From: Pristionchus mayeri
Taxonomy: Eukaryota > Nematoda > Chromadorea > Rhabditida > Neodiplogasteridae
Assembly: GCA_036245805.1 (NCBI GenBank)
Contig: BTRK01000006.1
Coordinates: forward strand, 31,128,901-31,192,900
DNA length: 64,000 nucleotides
Reading direction: 5' to 3'
Shown: positions 11,120 through 22,133 of the stretch, in pieces
Position numbering within the stretch: the first letter of the stretch is position 1
Layout of the letters: each line of letters begins with the position of its first letter
Notes under the pieces: generated by a model
Databases searched by the model: none
What the model saw: only the letters and a program-made list of their open reading frames with translations
What the model was told of the DNA's origin: nothing
Position numbers and translations under genes: made by a program

Positions 11120-13399
11120 AAGAGAGAGAGAGATTGGAGTAAACAAGGACGTTTTGGAACGCTTCCCTTCCTTCTTCTTTCTCCCGTCTTGTTTCATGTG
11201 ACTTCATTAGGGGAGATGCCCCTCTCTCTTCTTCGATATTCCCGTTGAGAGATCGACTGTGAGGGTTGTCACACTTGATTCCTGTCAATTGGGTGACTCC
11301 CTTCCCATCACTATCCCTTACGCTCTATCACCTCCATATCCCCCTTCTCTCTCCCTTTTCTGTCTCTCTTTCGTCCCTCCTTCAATCACATTGTACCCTC
11401 TTCGACTACCCTTTTAGGTTCCTTGCTCCTCTCTTGTTATCTTCTTCATCATTGGATTGTTTATTGGCCGAGAGATCGTCCCTAGCCCTCTCTTTCACAA
11501 ACTGTATCATGCACATCCCTTTTGACCACTTCAACGCATCCTTCTTTCTGCCACTTCTCAGTGCATGTCCAATAAGTTTGTTGGAATAATCCATCAGGAC
11601 TGAACTCGAAGGGATCGTAAATCGGGGGTTCACACAGACGTCCCTTCTATTTTCAACCATTCTGTTAATTGAGAGGCGATTGCAATCTTGTTGTCCCTCT
11701 CTCCATTGTTTTCAATTGACTGAAGCTACTTTGCTCCCTCCAGTCTATTCTGCAACAGGCGACATTTCGGAGAGGTCGTCGTGCACCCGCACGCACACTG
11801 CCACTCGTAACGGTGTAGTGGCCGGCAACTAGTTTGGGGCTTTAGTGTGCCTACTAAAAACTATGTGTTGTGTGAGTGAGTGAGGGGAGAGAGAGCGAAA
11901 GATGATTCCTTGTTGTCTGAATGTCTCGATGACTAGCACTCTCCGTCCTCTCCATTCCCACTCTTCCTCTTCTCTCTCCGATGAGTGAGTGACCATTCGA
12001 TGAGGAGAGATGCTTCTCCTCCTAAGACAATTCTTGTTTACTCATTGTCTAAAGAGTAGTAATCGATGATTCCTCGTGTAATGGGAGAAGGGAAGGGAGA
12101 CCTTCGAAGTGCAGTATTCTCCCAGCCAATGCACTGTCAACGGTTCATTCTCTTCTCCTCTTCACTCTTCTTCCTTCATTACTCTTCATTCTGCCTCTTT
12201 TTCACGTAGATCAAACTTGGCTCTCCACATTGTCCTCCTCCTTTACACCTTGCGGGCCAAACTATCGCGCGGTCCGTCATTACTGATAAGGGAGAGGATG
12301 TTTATGGATGATTACACCCAGTCAGCTTGCCACTCCGTACCTGTCCGCTCCTTCCGGTCAAAAACATCTTTGACCCGTCTCTCAGCACGAAATTCTACTC
12401 GAATGTTTTCATAAGTGATTGAGATCTTCGTCTCTGAGAATTCTCGCTTCTCTCTGATCATTCATCATCATTTTTCGTTCCCCTCTTCCCCAACTTTTCT
12501 TCTTTCTCCTTTCCCTCTCCCACTATACTTCGGACTTGCCACTTGGTTCTGCCTGGGTACACATTACACTTCCCTCCAGTCAGAGGTTCTCTGAATAACT
12601 CAGTCCGCACTGTCTGGTCCCATTGTGCTCCCGACTTCCGCTCGTTAGCACCGATGCTCTCGCATGATCATTGATGTAGACAGAGTGGCGACGACGTCCC
12701 CATCTCTCCTCTCCTTGCTAAATAAATATTGTGGTGCTCCTCTCGAATTGTCCCCTCTCCTTCTTCATCTCTGCACTCTCTCCAATCAGCCCAATCTCTC
12801 CTCTGATTAGAGTAGAGTCGTAATTTCGAAGCTCTTCTTCCTCTCTTTAGTCTATTCGTCTACCCCTCATTCCGAGTACTTGGAAGCGAGTTGATTGTCA
12901 GTCTTATCTTCTCGTCTCTTCATTCTTTCATCTCTCTCCTATTAGAGAGACACCGATTGATGGGCAACAAAATCAGTGCTACTCATTGCTGAAATTTTTA
13001 TTGAACCCCTTCCATCGTCGATAAGCATTATAATTTCCCTCGACTACCCTCTCAATCCTCCTCTTCATTCAATACTACAGTACTTTTTCATCGACAACAG
13101 CTACTGTATCTCTATCGATTGGCCTGCCGATGGCGCTTATCATTATCACTACTGCTCCGTTATCACTCTGAACTCTACACCTCGCGACCATTCCACTCGC
13201 CCTTCCCCTTCCCCCCTTCCTCATTCGTTACTCTTCTCCTACCGTACCAATCCCTCTATCGATCGTTCCCTACCGTATCCTCGATCACTTCAAGACCCTT
13301 CTCTCTATCTACTCGATTGCAGTTGTTCCGCCTGAGAAGGCGCGGCGCAACAGCCGCTGGCCCTCATCAACTGAGTAATCGAAGAGAAGGAAGGGGAAG
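11120..13399. other. Pyrimidine-rich intergenic DNA upstream of the membrane-protein gene
   Basis: It continues the C/T-rich composition of the plus strand up to the gene at 13400. I see no domain-bearing exon, RNA gene or transposon end. It may include the promoter and 5' UTR of the downstream gene. Confidence 0.55.
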
Positions 13400-15025
13400 A
13401 TGGACGAGATGAACGAGTTGCTGGCCATCGTAGCCATCGTCGTCATCTGCTGTGTGATGTTCCTTGCCTGGTTGCTGTCGATGGCGATGTGTCCAGACAC
13501 GATGGTCAACATCCTCTCGGGCAAAGGGTGAGTGGAGGAGAGGAGAGGAGAAGGGAGAGATCGATCAAGCATTCAATAACATCCGCACAATTCGTGCATC
13601 GCGTGCACAAGTACATCTCTAAGCTGATCGAATTAGTGCGTGTTGCATGGAGGAAGAGAGGAATTAGAAGAGGAAGTGGAGACAGACCAAATTCTTCGTT
13701 TAGTCTCGTGACACTGCTTCTAAGCAAATTCCAATCGAATTTGCTAAAGAAATCTCGTGGTCGAAATTCGAGGTTGAAACTAGGAGAGAAATGATGAATA
13801 GAGATAAGGTCCTTTCTCGGAATGACATTGATTGGCGACGGTAGACGATTAGTTCTCTCTCTCTCTTTACGACTCCCCCATGCAGAGGAATGGCTGAAAT
13901 GGAAGGGAGCAGTCAGAATGACGCCCGGGGGGAGAATTCCCCCTTAGACAAACATCTCCCCCTCTATTCCTAACTCATTAGAGGAGATGAAGAGGCAATT
14001 CCGGATGTGTATAATTAGATTAGGATGATGCAGAGAGCTGAGGGGAAAGAGGAATTCCATCAATGAGCTGATCGTAATAGCAAACAAAATATGAGTCTTG
14101 AGAACCTACAAATATAGCCATGGCTAACAATGGATGAGGAAGCGAATATGTGGTCGCAAGTAAATTGATCTTTGATCTCTGCAGAAAAGGCAGTGGAAGT
14201 GGGAGCAATACGAGCTATCGCGAGTCGAGAGAACTCATTCGGAAGTCAGACGAATCTGTTGATGTCGAAGCAGGAGGAAAAGCCATCGAGGGAGGATTCG
14301 AACCCGGTTAGATATCATTCTTCCTATTACAATCAGAACGGAAGAAGAACAATCGATAGGTGATGCTCTACTACAGTAACCACTTGTTCGCTGTAGGATC
14401 GGAGGCAGGAGGAGTGGTGGTTGAAGATGCGGAACTGGTTCGATCCGTGTCTGCTGTGCTGCAGTTGAATCAGCAGAGACAATTGGCAGATAAGAAGCTG
14501 AGTATCATCGATGAGGAACAGGTGAGGGAAATGGACAAATACCCCCCCCCCCCCCCCCCCCCCCCCCCCCGAGAAGAATCGTGCTAGAATACTCAAAAGT
14601 AAGAGCAGCCGCAGATAACAACTAGCTGTGAATGGCTTACTTCTTGTAAGGTCAAGAATAACCTGTGATCGTTTTTTAAATAGCTAGCTATTAAAACATC
14701 ACTGAAGTATCAGATTAGTAAAGGAAATGTTTTCGCGAGCGAGGGGAATTCGGCCCCTCGAGCTCGTATCGGCTTAGTCCCTCTTAGACCCTCTTTAGAA
14801 GTGGCAACAACATTCTCTCGATGACAGAAACATCTGAGATCAGTATGGTTACTACACTAGAGTTAATTTACCATATATTATTCAAGGAAAGCGAAGTGAA
14901 AGTGATAATTTCAGCTGACTCTCCAGTCCACAATTCACTCTGCCGGTCGTCCTTCCATCCTCAAACACCCCGTCACACAAGTCGTCGTTGAGACGCATCC
15001 TGAGCCAAACGGAGACGACGTTTGA
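13400..15025 (+). CDS. Small single-pass membrane protein, 4 exons, 161 aa
   Basis: Exons 13400-13527, 14185-14306, 14397-14521 and 14915-15025 join in consistent phase (2, 1, 0) and give 162 codons with a terminal TGA. The N-terminus has a single hydrophobic segment at residues about 8-31 (LAIVAIVVICCVMFLAWLLS), without charged residues, so it is a type III or signal-anchor membrane protein. The remainder is hydrophilic: a Gly/Ser stretch (KGKGSGSGSNTSY), an acidic region (DESVDVEAGG) and a helical Q/L-rich part before HPVTQVVVETHPEPNGDDV at the C-terminus. The last intron begins with a normal GTGAGG donor but a C29 run starts only about 20 nt into it (14542-14570). I do not recognise the family. 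The fit of four exons in frame and the acidic C-terminus support a real gene. Confidence 0.65.
14542..14570. repeat. C29 homopolymer (G29 on the minus strand)
   Basis: An unbroken run of 29 C lies in the third intron of the membrane-protein gene, next to its 5' splice site. G runs of this length can form G-quadruplexes; in C. elegans such tracts are unstable without the DOG-1/FANCJ helicase. Confidence 0.9.
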
Positions 15026-16452
15026 GAATCGTCCTATTACACACAACACACGACAACCCTATGATTGCCACTGCTTAGCCCCCCTCGAATCAGGCTACTT
15101 TCGAACACGAGTATCCCTTCCATTACAGTACACTTCTCACCTCCCTCCGTACCATTTGTTTGCTTCAATCTATCAGATTATAGTTAGTGCTTTTCTTTTC
15201 GCGTTCCGCGTATGTCTCATTTAATGAGTGCCCATCCCTCTATCTCAGTTCCTCTCCCTGTTCAGCCCTTTCATACGAGGTAGTCTTCTAGTAATAATTG
15301 ATAATCGAAATGCCCTTCTCCCCTTCATGACCCGCCCCTTCCCCTTACATGCCTCTTCTTACACATTCTAATGCACCCATAACGTTCCAATTGATTTTAT
15401 CGATTGTTTTTGCGTTTCCGGTTTCTACAGTAACTCGGTTCGCGCTAGTCGATCGAATAATGACTTTTCGAGTGCTTTTGTCTGCTAGAATTGATTCGTG
15501 AAAAATTGTAGGTGATCAGTGCTTTCTTGCGTGTATTCTGTCAATATTTCTATTTTAATATTGATTTGCTTCCACCTGCGGTTATCAAATACTCCCAATC
15601 CATTGCCTCCTTTTCAACTTCTTTCCTCTTCTGACTGGGATGAAAATGATGTCATCGGAAGGGAGATCCATTCGTTATTTGTTTATTGTACAGTGTTGGT
15701 TCTTCCTCCGACCATCCTTTTCACTCCAGTCCGAAGTCAATCCCCTTCTATGAAACGATAGTCTCCACTGATTCATCCTTGTAAGGGCGGGTCAATAAAC
15801 TGCTTTATACAAAGAAAATTGAGTACTAATATCCATGTGACAGCGAAGTATGATGAGTAACAGAGAAGAATTATTTTGTAAAGTTTACGTGGTATCAATA
15901 ATGAGAATTGATTGAATGGATGAGAGATGAGTATGTGATAACGAGAAGTTGTAGAAGGGATCAGCATCCGAGTGGTAGATAGAAAGATGTGAATGGGAGG
16001 GTTAACCAGGAGATTATCCCCCTAAGACCCCTCTCAGACTTCTCTTCGCAACATGCAGTGACAGGAATAGGCGCCATCTGACTTTTATACATTGATAAAG
16101 AGCTGAGCAACCATGAAAATAGAATGGGTAACAGATGAAGATCGAGATTCGATTGTGATGAGAGACAAGAAAGAAAAGTGAAGGGGATGGACAAAAATCA
16201 AAATGATTCCTCTATGAATTCCTGAAATCGCCCAGTGATGAATAAAGATCAGAGAAATAAACCTATCCGGTATTGGTCAGATTTTCTCCGAAACGAAACT
16301 ATCCGCTACCAAATGTTCTCTTCAAATAACCTCATTCTCTTATTGATAGTTCGATAAACGGGCCCTCGTATCTTCATTTCTATTACGCTTTCTCATTACT
16401 CGACCTTTCTAGAATGCATAGAATGACGAGACCGCGATATCGTATCATGAAA
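15026..16452. other. Intergenic, no feature recognised
   Basis: Mixed AT-rich and C/T-rich sequence downstream of the membrane-protein gene. Open frames are short and lack domains, and no RNA gene or repeat end was seen. Confidence 0.5.
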
Positions 16453-16460
16453 TCTATATG

Positions 16461-17166
16461 TAGAGACCGCAAGGTGGGTGACCGAATTGCTTTTGCAGGG
16501 TCATTTGTGGATCTAATGCATACCTTTGAGGCTAAATAAGGTCATACTTTTTGCCGTTTGGCGATATCATATCTTAGACTCGATTTATGGCCCAAAAACA
16601 CCTCGAAAGAGTCACAACGGAAAGGGAGTCGAAATCGGGACGAGAGCGAAGTGGGCGGAGCCCGCTCTGCCTGGTTTCTCCAAAAGTTTGAGCATAGCTC
16701 CGAGGATGGGAGGAAAGGCAGAGGTCCTCAAGAGCGCGCGCTCTCTGCACACGCCGGGTGAGAGACAAGCGAGCAAGTAGAGAGGAAGCACCGCCCCTTT
16801 GCAGTTCCATTAGCACACGCTCTTGAACCTTTGAAATGAAATGATTAATCGGAAAAAAATCCAAAAAATACGTTCTCGGTGTCAATCGACGCCTAAAATC
16901 AGGAACTATCCATCGCACCATGCCCGTGTTAAGAATTGTCGTCGGAACCTTTTCATTCCCCTATCATGAACCCTAAATCGGTCTTTTTTAGATATTTCTG
17001 ATTAGATAATGCATGACGGGCATCATCTCGTTTATAGACACTAGTCAGACGTACCCAAAAATATTTTTTCCATATTTTTTTGGATAAGTATTCGCTGCGT
17101 CATTTCAAGAACCAGATTTAGACGCGCCTCTTTCTCCTCCTAAGTGGGCGGAGCCTGCGGTCTCTA
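16461..17166. mobile_element. Non-autonomous hAT-type element, copy 1 (706 bp)
   Basis: Terminal inverted repeats TAGAGACCGCAAG at the left and TGCGGTCTCTA at the right bound a 706-bp body with no transposase. Flanking direct repeats TCTATATG (16453-16460 and 17167-17174) are a perfect 8-bp target-site duplication, the size made by hAT transposases. The body carries AGTGGGCGGAGCC near its middle and again next to the right end. The copy at 39106-39814 matches along its whole length with scattered differences, which confirms both ends. Confidence 0.9.
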
Positions 17167-17174
17167 TCTATATG

Positions 17175-17784
17175 AGACCGTTCGCGATAGATTCAACAAC
17201 ACTTGGTAGGCATCGGAATAGCCAAAAAAAGTCGCAAAAACATGTTTCCTTGGTTGGTTTTCGATGCTGAAGATCATGTTATACTTAATTTTGCATGTAT
17301 CGTTAAATTAGAGTATGGGTAGTGATATCCAACTTCCGAATAAATCTATCTTATCGAGATTTTGATTTAGTCAAAATACAAGGCTCGAAATCTCGCGTAA
17401 TCGAGCATAATTTCAAGGCGAATCGACCTGTATATTTCATTGAAAATTATTTTTATGGTTTCGCGAAAAATCGCTTTTTAAAATAGTTTTTTTGATTCCC
17501 GATTGTAGTATTCGCGATTGTCGGTGATGAAGGAATTTTGCGAATTGAACCACCTAACAATGAATGTTGAACACAACAATTCCAGAATAAGTGAATCCTC
17601 TCACGGAAGTCCTTTGTGGAAGGCGAATTCGCACAGGAGTGGGCATTTGGACAGCAATTGAAAGAAGGAAGCCCAGGCTTTGTATGTGATACAAAATATC
17701 TTCGGCTACGCGCAATTTATGATATTTTAGTTGTTAAATGTGAGAATACATATCTGAAAAGTACACAAAAAGACACTTGAAATG
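17175..17784. other. Intergenic AT-rich stretch, no feature recognised
   Basis: Moderately AT-rich DNA between the hAT element and the TTAA-flanked element. I see no coding exon, RNA gene or repeat end. Confidence 0.5.
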
Positions 17785-17788
17785 TTAA

Positions 17789-18152
17789 AGAAGGAGTGTC
17801 AGCAAAATGGAACTTTTCACGCAAACATAACCATGACCTAACTTGCACAACCAAAAGAGATTCTGAAAATTTCACTATCATATCTCTATTTTGAACCGAG
17901 TTATCATTAGTTGGCAGGGTGCCAAGGAGGGCTTGTAGGGAAGGGACGTGCGGGAATTCAAATATCTTGAAGATCTATCAAAACATTGGTGGGAATCGAA
18001 CCCGCAACCTACCGATCACATGGCAGCTGCTCTACCACTGAGCTATCAACCGATGGTTATCTACCCTCCTAGCTCTCGCTATGATCTTTGGAGGGTGAGC
18101 TAGGTCATGGTGAGGACAGCGACAAAAGTTTAACTTTGCTGGCACTCCTTCT
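17789..18152. mobile_element. TTAA-flanked inverted-repeat element with tRNA-like core, copy 1
   Basis: The ends AGAAGGAGTGTCAGC and GCTGGCACTCCTTCT are inverted repeats, flanked on both sides by TTAA (17785-17788, 18153-18156), the target used by piggyBac-type transposases. The element is 364 bp and has no protein-coding frame. On the minus strand, 17987-18046 reads as a tRNA body with A box TAGCTCAGTGGTA and B box GGGTTCGATTCC. Two more copies lie at 22313-22678 and 35211-35454. TIR sequence differs from classic piggyBac CCC ends, so the family is uncertain. Confidence 0.85.
17987..18046 (-). other. tRNA-like sequence (pseudo-tRNA) inside the TTAA element
   Basis: The D arm (GCTC-AGTGGTA-GAGC) and the T loop (GGGTTCGATTCCC) are intact. 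An anticodon-type stem CTGCC/GGTAG can form, but with an 8-nt loop rather than 7. The seven bases before the D arm do not pair with those after the T arm, so the acceptor stem is missing. It is therefore probably tRNA-derived rather than a working tRNA, although the internal Pol III promoter boxes are preserved. Confidence 0.6.
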
Positions 18153-18156
18153 TTAA

Positions 18157-18771
18157 ATGATCGATGATCGGCTGAAGAAATGAAGAGGAGAAGGGCATAT
18201 TTCATCTGCTCACTCTATCGATCGAAGGGAGGGAAGAACGAAGTTGTGACAGTTCTTCATTGTGAACTGAACAGTCCTTGTATGTTTCGTGAATAGATTT
18301 GAGAATGTGTATCGTCTAATCCTGTAGAACATTCTCCCCACAAACTTCCTCTCACACTAACAAAATAATTTATCAACGTTCATCATTATGCACAGAAAGA
18401 GATGTGAACGAGGGAGAAAGTCGTCGATTTTGCGGTGATTCTGAAATTGTTTTCTCCATTTTTTTTTGTAAAGTTGTATAAACATTAGTTTCAATCAGAT
18501 TATGCAGTAGGTAGTACTAACTAAGAGCCCCCCTCCTCTCACCAATTCTCTCCTTGGTATCTCTTGAATGCAATTCTGCGTGGTCTCGCCCATGCAGCAA
18601 GGAGAGGAGAGACGAAGGGAGATGAGATCACTCGAGGTCCCGAATCATCTCCAATTCCATCCCATCTCCCCATCTTTTACTACTCTATTACTTTTGTTGC
18701 TCACTGAAATATACGCAATTGCATCCATAAAAAATGTTGGGAAAAAAAGAGGTGAAATGGGAAACTCGAAC
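18157..18771. other. Intergenic, no clear feature
   Basis: It lies between the TTAA element and a possible small secreted-protein gene on the minus strand; it may hold that gene's 3' exons, but no frame could be fixed. Confidence 0.4.
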
Positions 18772-19066
18772 CTTGCATCATCTCGGTCGCATCCAGGTTG
18801 TGGAATCTGAAATGACGTTATCAGAATTCAAAGTTATCTGCAAATCCATTCAACTGTACGAAGTTGAGTGGTATTCCACTCAATCCTCTTCGATCCAATT
18901 ATACTAAAAGAGACAATATAATTAACTCGATGGTCGATTAAATGATCATAATTGTTTACGGCTTCGCAGTCCTCTCCCCGATGTCCAATCTGAGGACAGA
19001 CGAAAGAGCGGAGGAGAAAGAAGAAAGGAGAAGGACGGAGAAGAGGAAGAACGACAGACGAGGCAT
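18772..19066 (-). CDS. Putative secreted protein, first exons only
   Basis: An ATG at 19066 opens MPRLSFFLFSVLLLSSFSSA, a strong signal peptide, followed by LSSVLRLDIGERTAK; the exon ends at 18960 with a GTAAAC donor (phase 2). A possible second exon, 18772-18806, follows a TTTCAG acceptor in matching phase and encodes FHNLDATEMMQ before a GTTCGA donor. I could not identify later exons or a stop. The short second exon and the weak continuation make this tentative, but the signal peptide is too regular to ignore. Confidence 0.35.
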
Positions 19067-21108
19067 CTGCAAGAGGGAATGACGAAGAGACAGGGAATGG
19101 CACGAAGGAATAGGCACAAGGAGATATGAGTGACAAGCTGGCTGAAAAGATCGAGTGGTAATAACCGAGATATGATTGATATAAATTACGCAATGACCAG
19201 GTGAAGAGGAACGGATATTATTAGAGAAATCGTGGATATACTGGTACGGAAATGACATGAATGAAAAACAAATTAAGAAGACCGTGCGACCAGAACGACT
19301 AATGGGGGTTGGACGCTATGATGTTTCTATCGAGAATCAACGAGTCAAATGAGGAGTGAAATTAGTTGGCGCGTGCCTACAAAATGAGGTGAGATTGTGG
19401 AGTCGCGTGAGCCATTGCACGTTTCCTACTCCACTCACTAGCAGCACTTCGTAATAACTTCGAGTCCACTATTCCGAGACGGGTGATAGTCGAAAATAGC
19501 AGGTGAAAGGCAGGGGAATTGTGATATGGGAAGGGGCTGACGTAGGGGGGATTCAGTAGAGTACTGTTACGCCTATCACAGCTGAACATAAAGGGAGGGA
19601 TTGACGTCCGAGGAATGATCTGAACTGAAGTCCCTCACTTGCCTAAAATAGAATATTGGAACGAAGAGGGCGGAATCCTTACTAAATGGAAGGAAAATCA
19701 GAAGATTAGAAATGGATATGCATCCCACTTCCGTGTACTTGAGCACTTATAATCGTATCATAGTATTTAATAAAGAATAAGGAGCGATTCAGTTCGAAGT
19801 CCCTAAACTGGAACTGCTCTTGAGATCGCATGCGTTCTATGTTCCAGGAAACCTGTCACAACCACGCAAATACTTGAAAATGCTTTATGAAAATATTTTT
19901 ATGCTGCACCGAAATGGCTAAAAATAGAAAATTAAAGTTGTTGTGCTCGTGGAGGAAAAAGGTGTGGAATACTGCCTGTTATTTTACTAAAATTTATTTT
20001 TTTTGTTTAGATCAAAGAAGTTGCAACACGACACAAATAGAAAGGGAAAAATTCAAAAAAGGCATAAAAGCAAACGAAAGGAGCGGGAAGAATTATGCCT
20101 ATTCGGAATGAATTGACTGACTCCCACTCAGAAGGAAAGAAAATGCGCAATTTGAGAAACTGGAATGGCTTTGACTCTGAAATATTCGCATCGCATCTAT
20201 CGTGAGAAAGAAGATAACCACGCACGAATTTGATGAAGAGGATGAAGAGAATGAGAATAGACTCGGGTAGATTGCAGAAGAGTTCATTCATCCGAAGAAA
20301 TTTGCAAAATATCGAGGGAAGAAAAGACGAAGTGGGGCAGAAATAAGAAGGGCAAAAAACCGTAGTTGATGCATCGAGTGAGGAATAGACAGAATGGGCG
20401 GGAAGAATCGACTTCTCCTCCTTTTCATAACATTCATTTCTCTCCATGGCATACTGACGATTCAGAAGCTTCGAGAAAGAAAGAAGTTCTAGAGCCAAAG
20501 TCCTTCTTTTTTTCTATTTTCTTGCCCTGTATTCGGCACAGATGAAAAGAATGGAATGGACGGTATATTTTATACTTTGAGTTAGAATTAATCGCAGTGG
20601 TTGATTGTCTTGATCAATTTAACAAAGTTATTATGTTGGGTTACCAATTACGGCTCATTTTACTCTGTAATAACACTTTGGTATCGGGTAATTCGAAATT
20701 ATCTGTTTTGCAAGTGTGCATTAGCAGAATTATTATGTGTGCAATTCCATTAACAGACTCTCGGGAAGATTTGAAGTTTTTCTCGAATTCACTTTTCTGC
20801 TATCACATTTGCTTGCCCATCTCGTTCGGTCCTTACTTTCAAATCGTTTCCGGAGATCAACAATGATATTTGAGCAAAGTTCGACATTTGTATCATTTAT
20901 CGAAAGTTTTATCATTCCCTGTTGAATGATGTGAACTGAAGAAAATGAAATGGTATTCCCAATTTTTGTAATTAGCGTAGGAAGATGAACTTCTTTCTAC
21001 TATGTTTTCGACTTCCGATTTATCGCTTGTAGAAGTCACCAGTATTATTATTTTCATTATTTTCATTTCTTCTTCTCTCTTATCACCGTTTTATCTTCCA
21101 GATCGTCG
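19067..21108. other. Intergenic, no feature recognised
   Basis: About 2 kb of moderately AT-rich DNA. Open frames are short, lack domains and show no matching exon neighbours. No RNA gene or transposon end was seen. Confidence 0.5.
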
Positions 21109-21530
21109 ATGTCCTCCTCGCTCGTCTCTTCTGACGGATTTGTATCTCCCTCCGTTCTCAAGATAACCGTTATGTCCACGACAATCGCTAATTCAGTAGA
21201 GGTTCGGCATCCGTCAACAATCTAACAAGTCTGCTCGTCCAAAGCCGTTTCTTTCCAGGAGATAGGATACACTACTGACCTGGAGGGGCTCGAACAGAAT
21301 CCCCTTGCTCCTCCAGTCAAGGATACTGTACTCAAGGCTGTCATTGAGTGGTCAATCAGCTGAATGAGGAAAAGAAAGATGCAGAGATGAACGAGAAAGA
21401 AGTAGCTAAGTGGAACACGGAATTCCCTCGAAGGATACGGTAGATTTAATTTGTCGATATGGATACAATCTTGATCTCCGATTGCAGCAACTTCCGATCT
21501 GGTTATGGCCGCTGATTATGTTGAGGTTGG
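21109..21530 (+). pseudogene. SKP1-related (skr) pseudogene
   Basis: An ATG at 21109 starts MSSSLVSSDGFVSPSVLK, and exon 1 ends at 21201 (phase 0). Exon 2 starts at 21259 and gives LAPPVKDTVLKAVIEW, the SKP1 PLPNV-x-ILKKVIEW block, but then hits a TGA at 21361. In another frame the text continues NQLNEEKKDAEMNEKE and AKWNTEF, matching the acidic linker and the WDQEF motif of SKP1. A further piece, TSDLVMAADYVE near 21495-21528, matches the ELILAANYLDI helix. The C-terminal F-box-binding part is absent. The frame change between recognisable blocks marks it as broken. An intact relative lies at 36791-37641. Confidence 0.6.
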
Positions 21531-22133
21531 ATTCTCTCTGACTTCGTCGATAGATCCATCACATTTTGATACGGACGAGAAACGAACGGAGTTCAATCTT
21601 CATTCATTTGAATGAAGGAGAAGAAAATGCGATGAAGAGACAGAAAAAGTGCTGTGAATGAGTGACACGGAGAGAGAACATTCATAAATCTTGTAAAATT
21701 GAAACGAACATTCAACGTTTAGTGGTATTGGACTTTACCCACTATGAGCCCGTTTGCGTAAGAATCGGACAATTGTTGGCACGAGCTAAAAAAAGTCAAA
21801 TCTCTGTAACTTTGTGACTTGGGGTAATCTGACCCGCTGATCATGATAGTCATGTTCATTTTGGTCGAAGATCTGTCGTTGACCCCAGACGCCATGACGT
21901 CGAAATAGGCCAATTTCGCATATCTGAATTCCGAATGTCGCTAAAATATAGATAATAATTACAGTTGATTATATGAAATAGAATGAAGTCACGCATCATT
22001 CATTTTGTGACTGATTTCACTGTTTCGCATAAGATTATTTAACCGTACTGATTTTTTTTATTAATTTGTGTTCGTCTTACATAACTTTACAATTTGCAAG
22101 ACAGGAGAGTTCGGCTGTCCGTGTACAGTTCTC

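Noticed and set aside
17987..18046. Calling the tRNA-like segments functional tRNA genes
   Set aside because: Acceptor-stem halves do not pair and the anticodon loop is irregular, so only a tRNA-derived label is supported.
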